Source of the DNA: CAYRCJ01 sp964422785 | GTDB taxonomy: Bacteria; Patescibacteriota; Minisyncoccia; UBA11713; 2-01-FULL-45-33 | NCBI GenBank assembly: GCA_964422785.1 | Contig: CAYRCJ010000008.1 | Span: 1 to 27,073, forward strand | Reading direction: 5' to 3' | Length of the DNA: 27,073 bases | Shown: positions 8,097 to 16,391 of the stretch, piece by piece | Layout: each line of letters starts with the position of its first letter | How positions within the stretch are numbered: the first letter of the stretch is position 1 | Position numbers and translations under genes: made by a program | Notes under the pieces: generated by a model | Told to the model about the DNA's origin: nothing | What the model saw: only the letters and a program-made list of their open reading frames with translations | The model's database searches: none

Positions 8097-9317
8097 ATGC
8101 AGTTTAAATATAAAGCCAGAACGCCGGAAGGAGAGATCCAAGAGGGGATGATCGACGCGGCCAGTGTTGATTTGGCGGTCAGTTCTTTGCAGCGAAGAAA
8201 TTTATTAATTACCGCTATCGAGCCGGCCGACGCGAAAGACACTTCCGCAATCGGCCAGCTAAATGATGTCTTTAATGTTTTTGACAGAGTAAAGGCGGAG
8301 GATGTTGTTGTGCTTTCTCGACAGCTGGCCACGCTTTTTGAGTCCAAGGTGCCGGTTGTCAGCGCTCTGAAGGTTCTCTTGGGGGAAGTTGAAAGTAAAG
8401 TTTTACGAAAACATTTGGCGGAGCTTTTGGACGATATTCAGGCGGGGATACCAATGTCTCAGGCCATGGCCCGGCATCCGGAAGTTTTCTCAAGATTTTA
8501 TGTGGCCATGGTCAGATCCGGCGAAGAATCCGGCAAACTGGAGGACATATTTAAATTTTTGGCGGATTATCTGGAAAGATCCTATGAGCTTTCCAGAAAA
8601 GCAAAAAATGCTTTGATTTATCCCGCATTTGTTCTCTCATCATTTGTGATTGTTATGATTTTGATGTTGGTTGTTGTTATACCTAAAATTTCTACGATTA
8701 TAACAGAGACCGGGCAAGCGGTTCCTATTTATACCCAGATTGTTATAGGTCTAAGCAATGTATTAATACATTTTGGAGTGGTGATATTGGTATTCTTGGC
8801 TGTTTTGGGGGTATTGATAGCCAGATATGCCAGAACAGAAAACGGCCGGCTTTATTTTGCCCGCCTGATTCTTTCCGTGCCGATTATGGGAGGGCTATAT
8901 AGAAAAATATATCTTTCCAGAATAGCCGACAATCTTCATACGCTTCTTTCCGGAGGCATTACCATCGTCCGCGCTTTGGAAATAACTTCAGACGTGGTTG
9001 ATAATGACATTTACAAGAATATCCTTCTCGATTCAATCGAGTCCGTTAAGGGCGGCGCTATGATCTCCGACACTTTTTCAAAATACAAAGATATTCCGTC
9101 GCTTTTTTCACAAATGATAAAAATAGGGGAAGAGACCGGAAGGCTGGATTATATTTTAAAAAATGCCGCCGGATTTTACAGAAGAGATGTAGACAATCTA
9201 ATAGACAATTTAGTAAGTCTGATAGAGCCGGTGCTTATACTGGCGCTGGGCCTTGGAGTAGGGCTTCTGGTGGCTGCCGTTTTGATACCCATTTATAATA
9301 TTTCCTCAACGTTTTAA
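8097..9317 (+). CDS. pilC: PilC, type IV pilus platform protein
   Basis: PilC (GspF family) is the polytopic inner-membrane platform on which the PilB and PilT motors act. The 406 residues contain the two GspF domains, with the repeated pattern of LSRQLATLFESKVPVVSAL near 80-100 and LSRIADNLHTLLSGGITIV in the second half, and three hydrophobic segments (about 180-205, 220-245 and 380-400). The length is normal. It follows pilT by 14 bp and precedes the duplicated pilins. No Shine-Dalgarno is visible before the ATG. Confidence 0.94.
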   Translation: MQFKYKARTPEGEIQEGMIDAASVDLAVSSLQRRNLLITAIEPADAKDTSAIGQLNDVFNVFDRVKAEDVVVLSRQLATLFESKVPVVSALKVLLGEVESKVLRKHLAELLDDIQAGIPMSQAMARHPEVFSRFYVAMVRSGEESGKLEDIFKFLADYLERSYELSRKAKNALIYPAFVLSSFVIVMILMLVVVIPKISTIITETGQAVPIYTQIVIGLSNVLIHFGVVILVFLAVLGVLIARYARTENGRLYFARLILSVPIMGGLYRKIYLSRIADNLHTLLSGGITIVRALEITSDVVDNDIYKNILLDSIESVKGGAMISDTFSKYKDIPSLFSQMIKIGEETGRLDYILKNAAGFYRRDVDNLIDNLVSLIEPVLILALGLGVGLLVAAVLIPIYNISSTF

Positions 9318-9326
9318 TATAAAGAT

Positions 9327-9827
9327 ATGAAAAACAAAAAATCAGGGTTTACTCTAATAGAGCTTCTTGTAGTTATCGCCATTATCGGTATTTTGTCGTC
9401 TGTGGTTTTGGCTTCACTCAACAGCGCCAGAAGAAAATCCAGAGACGCCCGCCGTGTAGCAGATCTCGGACAAATAAGATTGGCTCTAGAGCTTTACTTT
9501 GACGCAAATAGAGCGTATCCGGCTACTTTGCCGAGTACTTTGGCCACAACAGGCTGTGGAGGAAGCCCATGTATCGCTTCTGTCCCAAATGACCCGTTGA
9601 ACAGCGCCGTTTATTCTTACTCCGGTCTTGGCAGCGGAGCTACTTGTTCCGGTTACCACTTGGGAGCTTCTCTGGAAGAATCAACCAATCCGGCCTTGAA
9701 TAACGATGTAGATGCCGCATCTTCAGACGCTGTTTGTACCGGTTCAGTGGCGAATTTTGCCGGAGCTGATGCCGGAAAGTGTAATGCCGCAGATTCTGGT
9801 TCATATTGTTACGACCTTAAGCCGTAA
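9327..9827 (+). CDS. Type IV pilin, copy 1 of a near-identical pair
   Basis: This 166-residue prepilin has the leader MKNKKSG|FTLIELLVVIAIIGIL with Glu5, then a helix with SARRKSRDARRVADLGQIRLALELYF and a globular head containing six cysteines. It is a probable major pilin. The stretch 9330-9787 is base-for-base identical to 9955-10412 in the next gene. After that point the two copies diverge abruptly at mostly synonymous sites. The gene follows pilC by 9 bp and is followed by a hairpin with a T-run, so it probably ends the pilC-side transcript. Confidence 0.93.
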   Translation: MKNKKSGFTLIELLVVIAIIGILSSVVLASLNSARRKSRDARRVADLGQIRLALELYFDANRAYPATLPSTLATTGCGGSPCIASVPNDPLNSAVYSYSGLGSGATCSGYHLGASLEESTNPALNNDVDAASSDAVCTGSVANFAGADAGKCNAADSGSYCYDLKP

Positions 9828-9840
9828 ACCCAGTTAGAGT

Positions 9841-9873
9841 TATCCACATTTGTGTGGATATATGTATTTTTTT
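9841..9873 (+). terminator. Hairpin and T-run between the two pilins
   Basis: TATCCACA (9841-9848), loop TTTG, TGTGGATA (9853-9860), followed by a run of seven T (9867-9873). The stem is AT-moderate, so termination may be partial. The left arm with its preceding T is also a perfect DnaA-box word, TTATCCACA (9840-9848). Confidence 0.55.
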
Positions 9874-9886
9874 GTGCTCTAATCGC

Positions 9887-9895
9887 TGATATAAT
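9887..9895 (+). promoter_or_regulatory. Extended -10 promoter for the second pilin
   Basis: TGATATAAT is a perfect TATAAT preceded by TGn. No convincing -35 lies upstream (a T-run occupies that place), which is common for extended -10 promoters. A start near 9902 would give a leader of about 40 nt before the ATG at 9943. Confidence 0.6.
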
Positions 9896-9942
9896 TCAAT
9901 TAACAGGTCGAAATTCTTTATATTAACTTCTTTTAATTCTTT

Positions 9943-10452
9943 ATGTTCAAAAATAAAAACAAAAAATCAGGGTTTACTCTAATAGAGCTTCTTGTAGTTA
10001 TCGCCATTATCGGTATTTTGTCGTCTGTGGTTTTGGCTTCACTCAACAGCGCCAGAAGAAAATCCAGAGACGCCCGCCGTGTAGCAGATCTCGGACAAAT
10101 AAGATTGGCTCTAGAGCTTTACTTTGACGCAAATAGAGCGTATCCGGCTACTTTGCCGAGTACTTTGGCCACAACAGGCTGTGGAGGAAGCCCATGTATC
10201 GCTTCTGTCCCAAATGACCCGTTGAACAGCGCCGTTTATTCTTACTCCGGTCTTGGCAGCGGAGCTACTTGTTCCGGTTACCACTTGGGAGCTTCTCTGG
10301 AAGAATCAACCAATCCGGCCTTGAATAACGATGTAGATGCCGCATCTTCAGACGCTGTTTGTACCGGTTCAGTGGCGAATTTTGCCGGAGCTGATGCCGG
10401 AAAGTGTAATGCGGCCGATTCCGGAGCATACTGTTACGATCTTAAACCATAG
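9943..10452 (+). CDS. Type IV pilin, copy 2 of a near-identical pair
   Basis: This 169-residue prepilin differs from the previous one only in its leader (MFKNKNKKSG|FTLIELL) and one residue near the C-terminus (Ala for Ser before YCYDLKP). All catalytic-processing features are the same: Gly before the cleavage site, Glu5, a long N-terminal helix and six head cysteines. It has its own promoter and leader. Its stop codon overlaps the pilD GTG start by one base, so copy 2 is coupled to the peptidase that processes it. The last 40 bp differ from copy 1 mainly at silent sites, which suggests copy divergence followed by gene conversion. Confidence 0.93.
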   Translation: MFKNKNKKSGFTLIELLVVIAIIGILSSVVLASLNSARRKSRDARRVADLGQIRLALELYFDANRAYPATLPSTLATTGCGGSPCIASVPNDPLNSAVYSYSGLGSGATCSGYHLGASLEESTNPALNNDVDAASSDAVCTGSVANFAGADAGKCNAADSGAYCYDLKP

Positions 10453-11198
10453 TGCTGGTTTCGGTATTTATCTTCGGGGCGATAATAGGGAGTTTTTTGA
10501 ATGTAGTTTTGCTTCGTAAAAACACCGGCGAATCTTTTGTTTATGGAGATTCCCGGTGTTTTTCGTGCGGAGAAAAATTAAAACCATATGAGATGGTGCC
10601 TATTTTGAGTTTTTTTATCCTAAAGAGAAAATGCGGGCATTGCGGGAGCAAATTATCCTGGCAGTATGTTTTTGTAGAGGTGGTTACGGCTCTCATCGCG
10701 GTCACGGTTTTTATAAAATTTTATTCCATCAGGCTTTGGTTTATTTATTTTTCTGCATTTGCAGCCCTGTTTTTAATCGCCCTCTATGATTTTAGGAATA
10801 AAATAATAGATACGCATTTTCTTTATATTTTCGGCTTTTTTTCGGTGTTTATCGCCATAGCCAGACATGATTTTATGAGAGATGCCTTATCGTCCTTTCT
10901 GATAGCGTTTTTTTTCTACGCACTATGGTATTTTTCAAAGGGAACATGGATGGGCAGAGGAGACAGCAGCCTGGCTTTGTTTTCGGCTTTATTTTTGGGA
11001 TACCCGTTAAATTTGGCAATGCTGGTTTTGTCGTTTTGGATAGGCGGGGTTGTGGGTATTATTCTATTGCTTATGGGCGGTGGTCGTTTTAATATTAAAA
11101 GTGAGATCCCATTCGGCCCATTCTTGGCTTTCTCTACGTTTTTAGTTTGGAATTTCAGCACTTTTTTTATAAATATTTATCATGTCTACTTCTTCTAA
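10452..11198 (+). CDS. pilD: PilD, prepilin peptidase / N-methyltransferase
   Basis: PilD cleaves class III leaders after Gly and methylates the new N-terminus. It is an inner-membrane aspartyl protease of 248 residues here. The N-terminus reads GAIIGSFLNVVLLR, followed by a zinc-binding loop with two CxxC pairs (CFSCGEKL and CGHCGSKL). The two catalytic aspartates are expected in LYDFRNKIID and in GRGD of WMGRGDSS, the family GxGD motif. Several membrane helices span the rest. The GTG start overlaps the pilin stop by one base. It should process all the pilins encoded here. Confidence 0.93.
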   Translation: MLVSVFIFGAIIGSFLNVVLLRKNTGESFVYGDSRCFSCGEKLKPYEMVPILSFFILKRKCGHCGSKLSWQYVFVEVVTALIAVTVFIKFYSIRLWFIYFSAFAALFLIALYDFRNKIIDTHFLYIFGFFSVFIAIARHDFMRDALSSFLIAFFFYALWYFSKGTWMGRGDSSLALFSALFLGYPLNLAMLVLSFWIGGVVGIILLLMGGGRFNIKSEIPFGPFLAFSTFLVWNFSTFFINIYHVYFF

Positions 11199-11571
11199 TA
11201 ATAAAAATTTTTATATGATCGGGGCGGTATTTGTCGCTATTTTGGCGCTTATGTTGATTATCCCTTCAAGTATCGGCGTTCCGAGCAGCAGCTTTTTGAT
11301 GGTAATTGATTACGGGGATGGCCACCAAAGGAAATTTACCGGCAATTCGAATGGCTCTGTAAGCGCCTGGGACTCTCTTCAGCAGGCGGCGGCCCATTCT
11401 TATCTCAAGATTGATATTTCCAAAGATTTTTATCCGGAAATGATTGACTCTTGGACTAACGGGAAAAATGGCAAGAATTGGAAGCTTTATGTGAACAAGA
11501 AGAAAATCTCGGATAGTCCAATAAATATAAAAATCAATGGCGGCGACACCGTTGTATGGAAATTCGAGTAA
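11182..11571 (+). CDS. Exported DUF4430-like protein in the pilus operon
   Basis: This 129-residue protein has an N-terminal membrane anchor (about 10-30) and an extracytoplasmic domain resembling DUF4430, a beta-grasp domain also found at the C-terminus of transcobalamin-like proteins. The signs are AWDSLQQAA near 63-71, a WTNGKNGKNWKLYVN stretch, and a closing KINGGDTVVWKFE. It overlaps pilD by 17 bp and the next minor pilin by 16 bp, so it is firmly inside the operon. A role at the cell surface, perhaps as an adhesive or binding module of the pilus, is a guess. Confidence 0.65.
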   Translation: MSTSSNNKNFYMIGAVFVAILALMLIIPSSIGVPSSSFLMVIDYGDGHQRKFTGNSNGSVSAWDSLQQAAAHSYLKIDISKDFYPEMIDSWTNGKNGKNWKLYVNKKKISDSPINIKINGGDTVVWKFE

Positions 11572-12134
11572 GAAATGCCGGGTTCACCCTCATCGAAGTA
11601 ATTGTGACGGTGGGCATTATGGCATTAATCGCCAGCGCGACTTTATTTAATTTTCCTGAATTTTCAAGGCGAATACAGGTTGAGCAGGAAGCCGGGAATC
11701 TTATTCTTTCTATAAGACGGGCCCAGGCTTATTCAATCGCTGTAAGAGAATTTAGCCCCGGCTCAGCAATATTTCCCGGTTACGGTGTCAATATTTCTTT
11801 AGACGATCCGACAGGCTATGTTATTTTTGGAGACATAAATCACACGAGCAGATATGAATCCGTCGACGCGGAAGGCATTGAAACTATAAAATTAGGATCA
11901 CGGGTCAAGATCAGTCAGATTTGCGGTGATTCACAGTCTGTTCCTCCGGGACCATGTACTCTTTCATCGGCGGACATTTTTTATATTAGGCCCGGGCCGA
12001 GCTCTACTTTTACAGGGGTTGATTCCGGCCTGCCGTCTGTTTACAACGACATTAAACTTGTTTTAAGTTCGGATGATAATTCAATTTCAAAAAGTATAAT
12101 TATTTTGTCTACAGGGCAGGTATCAATACAATGA
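11556..12134 (+). CDS. Minor pilin, FimT/GspH-like
   Basis: This 192-residue prepilin has the leader MEIRVRNAG|FTLIEVIVTVGIMALIASA with Glu5. The motif RIQVEQEAGNLILSIRRAQAYSIAV after the helix resembles FimT/GspH pseudopilins, which initiate pilus assembly at the tip. It is the first of four consecutive minor pilin genes in the order FimT, PilV, PilW, PilX seen in other bacteria. It overlaps its neighbours on both sides (16 and 4 bp). Confidence 0.83.
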   Translation: MEIRVRNAGFTLIEVIVTVGIMALIASATLFNFPEFSRRIQVEQEAGNLILSIRRAQAYSIAVREFSPGSAIFPGYGVNISLDDPTGYVIFGDINHTSRYESVDAEGIETIKLGSRVKISQICGDSQSVPPGPCTLSSADIFYIRPGPSSTFTGVDSGLPSVYNDIKLVLSSDDNSISKSIIILSTGQVSIQ

Positions 12135-12625
12135 AAAATAAAAATGGAGGATTCTCACTTTTGGAGACGACAGTAGCTATAGCGATTCTTGTGGGCGCCA
12201 TAGTGGCTCCCTTAAGCCTTGCGTCCCAGAGCATCCGCTCCGCCTCAGCTTCCAGAAATGATATTATTGTGGTCAACTTGGCCGAAGAAGGCATTGAGCT
12301 TATAAAAAATTATCGGTCCAATAACATAATCAAGGGGCTTTCTTGGACCGATGGAATGGATTCTTGTTTTAATGCGAATGGTTGTCAGATAGACGCGTTA
12401 AGTCTCAATATACAGGCATGCGGATCATCATGCGATTTTTTCAAATTGGATCCATCGCTTGGAATTTATAATTACCAGACAGGCTCCGACACTATTTTCA
12501 AGAGAACCATGAACATAACCAACGTAAATGCCGATGTGGAAATTCAGGTAAACTCTTTAATCTCATGGAGCGACCGATTTGGCGATCACAGTTTCAGTTT
12601 AAAAACCTCAATGCTAAATTGGTAA
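12131..12625 (+). CDS. Minor pilin, PilV/GspI-like
   Basis: This 164-residue prepilin has the leader MKNKNGG|FSLLETTVAIAILVGAIVAP with Glu5. The segment NLAEEGIELIKNYRSNN is typical of PilV-like minor pilins (AEEGIEL followed by NxR). The four cysteines in the head could form disulfides. It overlaps the preceding gene by 4 bp and lies 4 bp ahead of the next. Confidence 0.83.
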   Translation: MKNKNGGFSLLETTVAIAILVGAIVAPLSLASQSIRSASASRNDIIVVNLAEEGIELIKNYRSNNIIKGLSWTDGMDSCFNANGCQIDALSLNIQACGSSCDFFKLDPSLGIYNYQTGSDTIFKRTMNITNVNADVEIQVNSLISWSDRFGDHSFSLKTSMLNW

Positions 12626-12629
12626 ATCC

Positions 12630-13175
12630 ATGAAAACTCAAAACAAAGGTTTTACTTTGCTGGAAATGATAGTTTCAATGGGAGTTTTTGCGATGGCGAT
12701 TTTGATAAGTACCAGCTCCTTGCTTGCGCTGACCAATGCGCAAAAAAAAGCCTTAACCATAGCGAGCACCGAAGACAATATCCGTTTTGCTCTTGAGCTT
12801 ATGGCAAAAGAAATAAGAACTGGAGATTCTTATTATTGCGGAACCAGTTTCAGCGACATACCGCAAAATCCCACCCCCAGAGATTGCCCTTCCGGAGGAG
12901 AGAGTTTAACTTTCAGGAATTCCGCCGGGACAGTGATGGCGTATCAGGTTGCAAGCGGGACAATAAACAGATCCGCGGCCGGGGGGCCGATGCTGGCGCT
13001 CACATCGACAGATATTACGATACAAAAGTTAGCCTTCTACGTAATCGGATCTCCGTCCGGCGATTCCTTGCATCCAAGAATCACGGTGGCTGTTTCGGGT
13101 ACGGCGGGCAGCGGATCAAATATTTCCTCCTTCGATCTGGAAACGACTGTTAATCAAAGAAAAATAGAAAGATGA
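12630..13175 (+). CDS. Minor pilin, PilW/GspJ-like
   Basis: This 181-residue prepilin has the leader MKTQNKG|FTLLEMIVSMGVFAMAILI with Glu5. The segment ASTEDNIRFALELMAKEIRTG matches the PilW/GspJ pattern (xxALExMxxEIR). Two cysteines lie close together (YYCGTSF and RDCPSGG). It overlaps the next gene by 4 bp. It probably forms part of the tip-initiation complex. Confidence 0.83.
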   Translation: MKTQNKGFTLLEMIVSMGVFAMAILISTSSLLALTNAQKKALTIASTEDNIRFALELMAKEIRTGDSYYCGTSFSDIPQNPTPRDCPSGGESLTFRNSAGTVMAYQVASGTINRSAAGGPMLALTSTDITIQKLAFYVIGSPSGDSLHPRITVAVSGTAGSGSNISSFDLETTVNQRKIER

Positions 13176-13597
13176 AAATAAAAAACAAAGGGATCACATT
13201 ATTGCTCGCCATGTTCGTTTCCTCTATTGCCATAACATTGGGTTTGGGAGTTTTCACGCTGCTTTTCGGAGAGCTCGGACTGGCGGGTACATCCAAAGAT
13301 TCCCTTGTTGCTTTTTCCGCGGCCGATTCCGGCGTGGAATGCGCGCTTTACTGGGATACAAGGCAAAATGCCTTTGCCACCGACCACACCAGCACTATTA
13401 CCTGCGATAACGATTCTTCTACCGTAGGAGGGTCTTCCGGCATAAGCAATTTTACGGTTTCTTTTTCTGACGGCTCCTGCGCCAATGTCCAGGTTACCAA
13501 AAGCGGGGGCAACACCAGAATTTCTTCTTTGGGACAAAATATTTGCGGCGGAAGCCCGGCCACATCCGTACAAAGAGGCTTGGAAGTAAATTATTAA
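13172..13597 (+). CDS. Minor pilin, PilX/GspK-like, lacking Glu5
   Basis: This 141-residue protein has the leader MKIKNKG|ITLLLAMFVSSIAITLGLGVF. The residue at mature position 5 is Leu instead of Glu, as in GspK and some PilX proteins thought to sit at the filament tip. The segment AFSAADSGVECALYWD matches the PilX-type AxxAAxSGxxxAL motif. It ends the minor pilin set and is followed three bases later by ligA. No PilY1-like adhesin is encoded nearby. Confidence 0.8.
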   Translation: MKIKNKGITLLLAMFVSSIAITLGLGVFTLLFGELGLAGTSKDSLVAFSAADSGVECALYWDTRQNAFATDHTSTITCDNDSSTVGGSSGISNFTVSFSDGSCANVQVTKSGGNTRISSLGQNICGGSPATSVQRGLEVNY

Positions 13598-13600
13598 AAA

Positions 13601-15625
13601 ATGAAAAAAGAAGAGGCCAGGGAAAGAATAGAAAAGTTAAAAAAACTTATTGATAAGTACAGATACGCTTATCATGTTTTAAACCGTTCTGAAATTTCAG
13701 ACGAGGCTCTGGATTCTTTAAAGCACGAATTAAAAAAACTGGAAGACCAATTTCCGGATCTTATAACTCCGGATTCTCCCACTCAGAGGGTAAGCGGGCA
13801 ACCGCTCAAAGAATTCAAAAAGGTCGCTCACCAGGTCAGAATGATCTCATTGGAGGATATTTTTTCGGAGCAGGAGTTTTCGGAATGGCTTTTAAGGATT
13901 AAAAAACTGGCTCCATCCGGCAAATTTGAGTTTTATTCCGAGCCAAAGTTTGACGGGCTGGCCATCAGTCTTATTTACAAGAATGGAATTTTGCATCAGG
14001 CCTCAACCCGCGGCGACGGAGTTGTGGGCGAAGACATAACTCAAAATGCCAAGACGATAGAGTCAATTCCTTTAAAAATCGACCTCGCCAAAGGCGGGCA
14101 AGCAAAAGAAAAAATGATTGAAGTAAGGGGAGAGGCGATTATTACCAAGAAAAATTTTGACCGCATAAATCGGGAGCAGAAAAAGAGGGGCTTACCGGCT
14201 TATGCCAATTCCAGAAATCTGGCGGCGGGTTCGGTGCGCCAGCTTGATCCCAAAATAACCAGCTCCAGAAAATTGGACTTTTTTGCTTACGACATTTTGG
14301 GTCCTGTTTACAATTTGCACAGCGAGGAGCACGCGGCGCTAAAGGCTTTGGGTTTCAAAACCGGGTATGATTTTGAGAAATTATGCAAAAATGAAGATGA
14401 GGTATTCGCGCACCACAAGAAGATCGCGCACGTCCGGGAAAGCCTCGAATATATTATTGATGGAATTGTCGTCAGTGTAAATTCAAACGAGTTATTTAAA
14501 AAATTAGGCATAGTCGGAAAGGCTCCAAGAGGAGCGGTGGCTTTTAAATTTTCTCCAAAAGAAGCCACAACCGTTGTTGAGGATATCGTGGTTCAGGTAG
14601 GGCGCACGGGCGCGTTGACACCCGTGGCGATTTTGCGGCCCGTTGAGATAGCCGGCGTCGTGGTTTCGCGCGCCACGCTTCACAATGAAGACGAAATAAA
14701 AAGATTGGGTTTAAAAATCGGGGATAGCGTGATAGTAGGCCGTGCCGGGGACGTAATACCGGATGTTAAAAAAGTGCTGACCGGTTTAAGGACCGGTAAA
14801 GAAAAAAATTTCCATATGCCGCCGCACTGCCCGGTTTGCAAAAGGGCGGTTTCCAAAAAATCCGGAGAAGTTCAGAGTTACTGTCTGAATAAACTCTGTC
14901 CGGCGAGGCATCGGGAAGGAATGTATCATTTTGTTTCCCGTAAAGCATTTAATATTGACGGATTGGGGCCAAAAATTTTGGACGCCTTTTTGGATGAAGG
15001 ATTAATTCAGGACGCCGCCGATATTTTCGATTTAAAAGAAGGGGATATCGCGCCCTTGGAAAGATTTGGGGAGAAATCAGCGGGGAATATTGTGCGCGCC
15101 ATTGATGCCTCAAAAAAAGTTACTTTGCCCAGATTCTTATACGCGCTTGGCATTTTGCATGTCGGAGAAGAGACTGCTTTAGTTTTGGCGCGGCAATTTC
15201 CGGCGGCAAGTCCGGATTCGCTTCTAAAAAAATACAAAGATATTGGAAAAGAAGAACTGGAGAAAATTCCGGATGTCGGTCCGAAAGTGGCCGAAAGCAT
15301 ACACGAATGGTTTGGCGATCCCACAAATCATAAATTTTTGGAAAAGCTGGATAGGGCCGGGATCAAAATTGAGGTTCCAAAGATAAAAACATCCGGACTA
15401 AAGTTAAAAGGAAAATCTTTTGTGTTTACCGGAGAGATGGAAAAGTTGTCGCGGGACGAAGCCAAAGAAAAAGTGCGGGATCTGGGCGGAGAAGCCTCTG
15501 AGTCTGTCAGCAAAAAAACCGGCTATGTGGTGGCCGGTTCCAACCCTGGCTCCAAATACGACAAAGCCAAAAAACTCGGAGTAGAAATCCTCGACGAAAA
15601 ACAATTTTTGAAGATGATAAAATAA
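13601..15625 (+). CDS. ligA: NAD-dependent DNA ligase LigA
   Basis: LigA seals nicks in duplex DNA using NAD+. The 674 residues hold the Ia domain (1-70), the adenylation domain with catalytic K116 in KFDGLA, an OB fold, a four-cysteine zinc finger (CPVC...YCLNKLC), helix-hairpin-helix repeats with IPDVGPKVAESI, and a C-terminal BRCT domain starting around LKGKSFVFTGEMEKLSRDEA. The length is typical. It starts three bases after the last minor pilin, so it may be expressed with the pilus/DNA-uptake operon. It ends at a strong terminator. No Shine-Dalgarno is visible before the ATG. Confidence 0.97.
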   Translation: MKKEEARERIEKLKKLIDKYRYAYHVLNRSEISDEALDSLKHELKKLEDQFPDLITPDSPTQRVSGQPLKEFKKVAHQVRMISLEDIFSEQEFSEWLLRIKKLAPSGKFEFYSEPKFDGLAISLIYKNGILHQASTRGDGVVGEDITQNAKTIESIPLKIDLAKGGQAKEKMIEVRGEAIITKKNFDRINREQKKRGLPAYANSRNLAAGSVRQLDPKITSSRKLDFFAYDILGPVYNLHSEEHAALKALGFKTGYDFEKLCKNEDEVFAHHKKIAHVRESLEYIIDGIVVSVNSNELFKKLGIVGKAPRGAVAFKFSPKEATTVVEDIVVQVGRTGALTPVAILRPVEIAGVVVSRATLHNEDEIKRLGLKIGDSVIVGRAGDVIPDVKKVLTGLRTGKEKNFHMPPHCPVCKRAVSKKSGEVQSYCLNKLCPARHREGMYHFVSRKAFNIDGLGPKILDAFLDEGLIQDAADIFDLKEGDIAPLERFGEKSAGNIVRAIDASKKVTLPRFLYALGILHVGEETALVLARQFPAASPDSLLKKYKDIGKEELEKIPDVGPKVAESIHEWFGDPTNHKFLEKLDRAGIKIEVPKIKTSGLKLKGKSFVFTGEMEKLSRDEAKEKVRDLGGEASESVSKKTGYVVAGSNPGSKYDKAKKLGVEILDEKQFLKMIK

Positions 15626-15650
15626 CCCCCGATAAACGGGGGTATTTTTT
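15626..15650 (+). terminator. Intrinsic terminator after ligA
   Basis: CCCCCG, loop ATAAA, CGGGGG (15626-15642) followed by TATTTTTT. It directly follows the ligA stop and overlaps the stop codon of the convergent gene. Confidence 0.9.
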
Positions 15651-16365
15651 AAGAAGCGTAAGCGCTCGCCGATAGCTTTCTAACAGAGTCGATTTTGGAA
15701 AATTTGGTGAATGTTTCTTGCCCGCATCCTAATTTTATCGTTAACAGCCTTTTGGCCGCGGAAATTTTTTCCTTATTTTTCATGGAAGAGAGATCCACGA
15801 GCCAGATTGCGCTTTCAACCATTGCGATAGATATATTCGCCCCATTTTTTCTTTTCATACACCTACGGACATATCTGGAAGCCAATTCATCCACTATTTT
15901 TTGTGATACTGCATGGTCGGGGTATTTTTCAAGAATTTTTTCGGCGCTAACTTTACAATTAAGATGATATGCATCCGCAAAAGCCTTCACGAATCTTGCC
16001 GCTAGTATTTTTTGTTCTTTTTCGGTTTTTGTCGGCAGAATAATAAAAAGAAGCTCTACAAGAAGCGGGTGAAAGTAGTTTGGCACAATTTCGCGTTCAT
16101 GGCAGTTGTATTGGAACAATTTTTTTTCAAACTCTTTGTATTCTTCGTTTTTGTCAAAAGATCGCAAAGTGCCTTTATCTCCATGAAACGGATTGCAATT
16201 TCTTTTGGAAATCCCCAGCGCCATATTCAGAAATATCTCTATTGTATCGTAATTTTTTCTTTTCCTGGCTATCTTCAGCACTATGCCTGACAAATTGTCC
16301 AAAACCATTATGAACCATTCTAATGCTTTTGTAAGAGATTTTTGGCGAACATTGATTTTTTTCAC
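15649..16365 (-). CDS. Unrecognised helical protein
   Basis: I do not recognise this 238-residue protein. It is charged and mostly helical, without membrane segments or catalytic motifs, and has a Lys-rich C-terminal half (SMKNKEKISAAKRLLTIK). The GTG at 16365 is chosen as start because it lies six bases after a G-run (GGGGGG). The longer ATG at 16401 overlaps the -10 of the predicted promoter, so it would be outside or at the very edge of the transcript. It ends at the bidirectional region of the ligA terminator. It appears monocistronic. Confidence 0.6.
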   Translation of the reverse strand: MKKINVRQKSLTKALEWFIMVLDNLSGIVLKIARKRKNYDTIEIFLNMALGISKRNCNPFHGDKGTLRSFDKNEEYKEFEKKLFQYNCHEREIVPNYFHPLLVELLFIILPTKTEKEQKILAARFVKAFADAYHLNCKVSAEKILEKYPDHAVSQKIVDELASRYVRRCMKRKNGANISIAMVESAIWLVDLSSMKNKEKISAAKRLLTIKLGCGQETFTKFSKIDSVRKLSASAYAS

Positions 16366-16391
16366 TTTATTCCCCCCACAATCTGTAAATA

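Noticed and set aside
9828..9942. Replication origin suggested by a DnaA-box pair
   Set aside because: Only two boxes, forming a hairpin with a T-run, no dnaA or dnaN nearby and no AT-rich unwinding region; a terminator explains it better.
9327..10452. Mobile element as cause of the pilin duplication
   Set aside because: No transposase, terminal inverted repeats or target-site duplications are seen; tandem duplication with conversion is enough.
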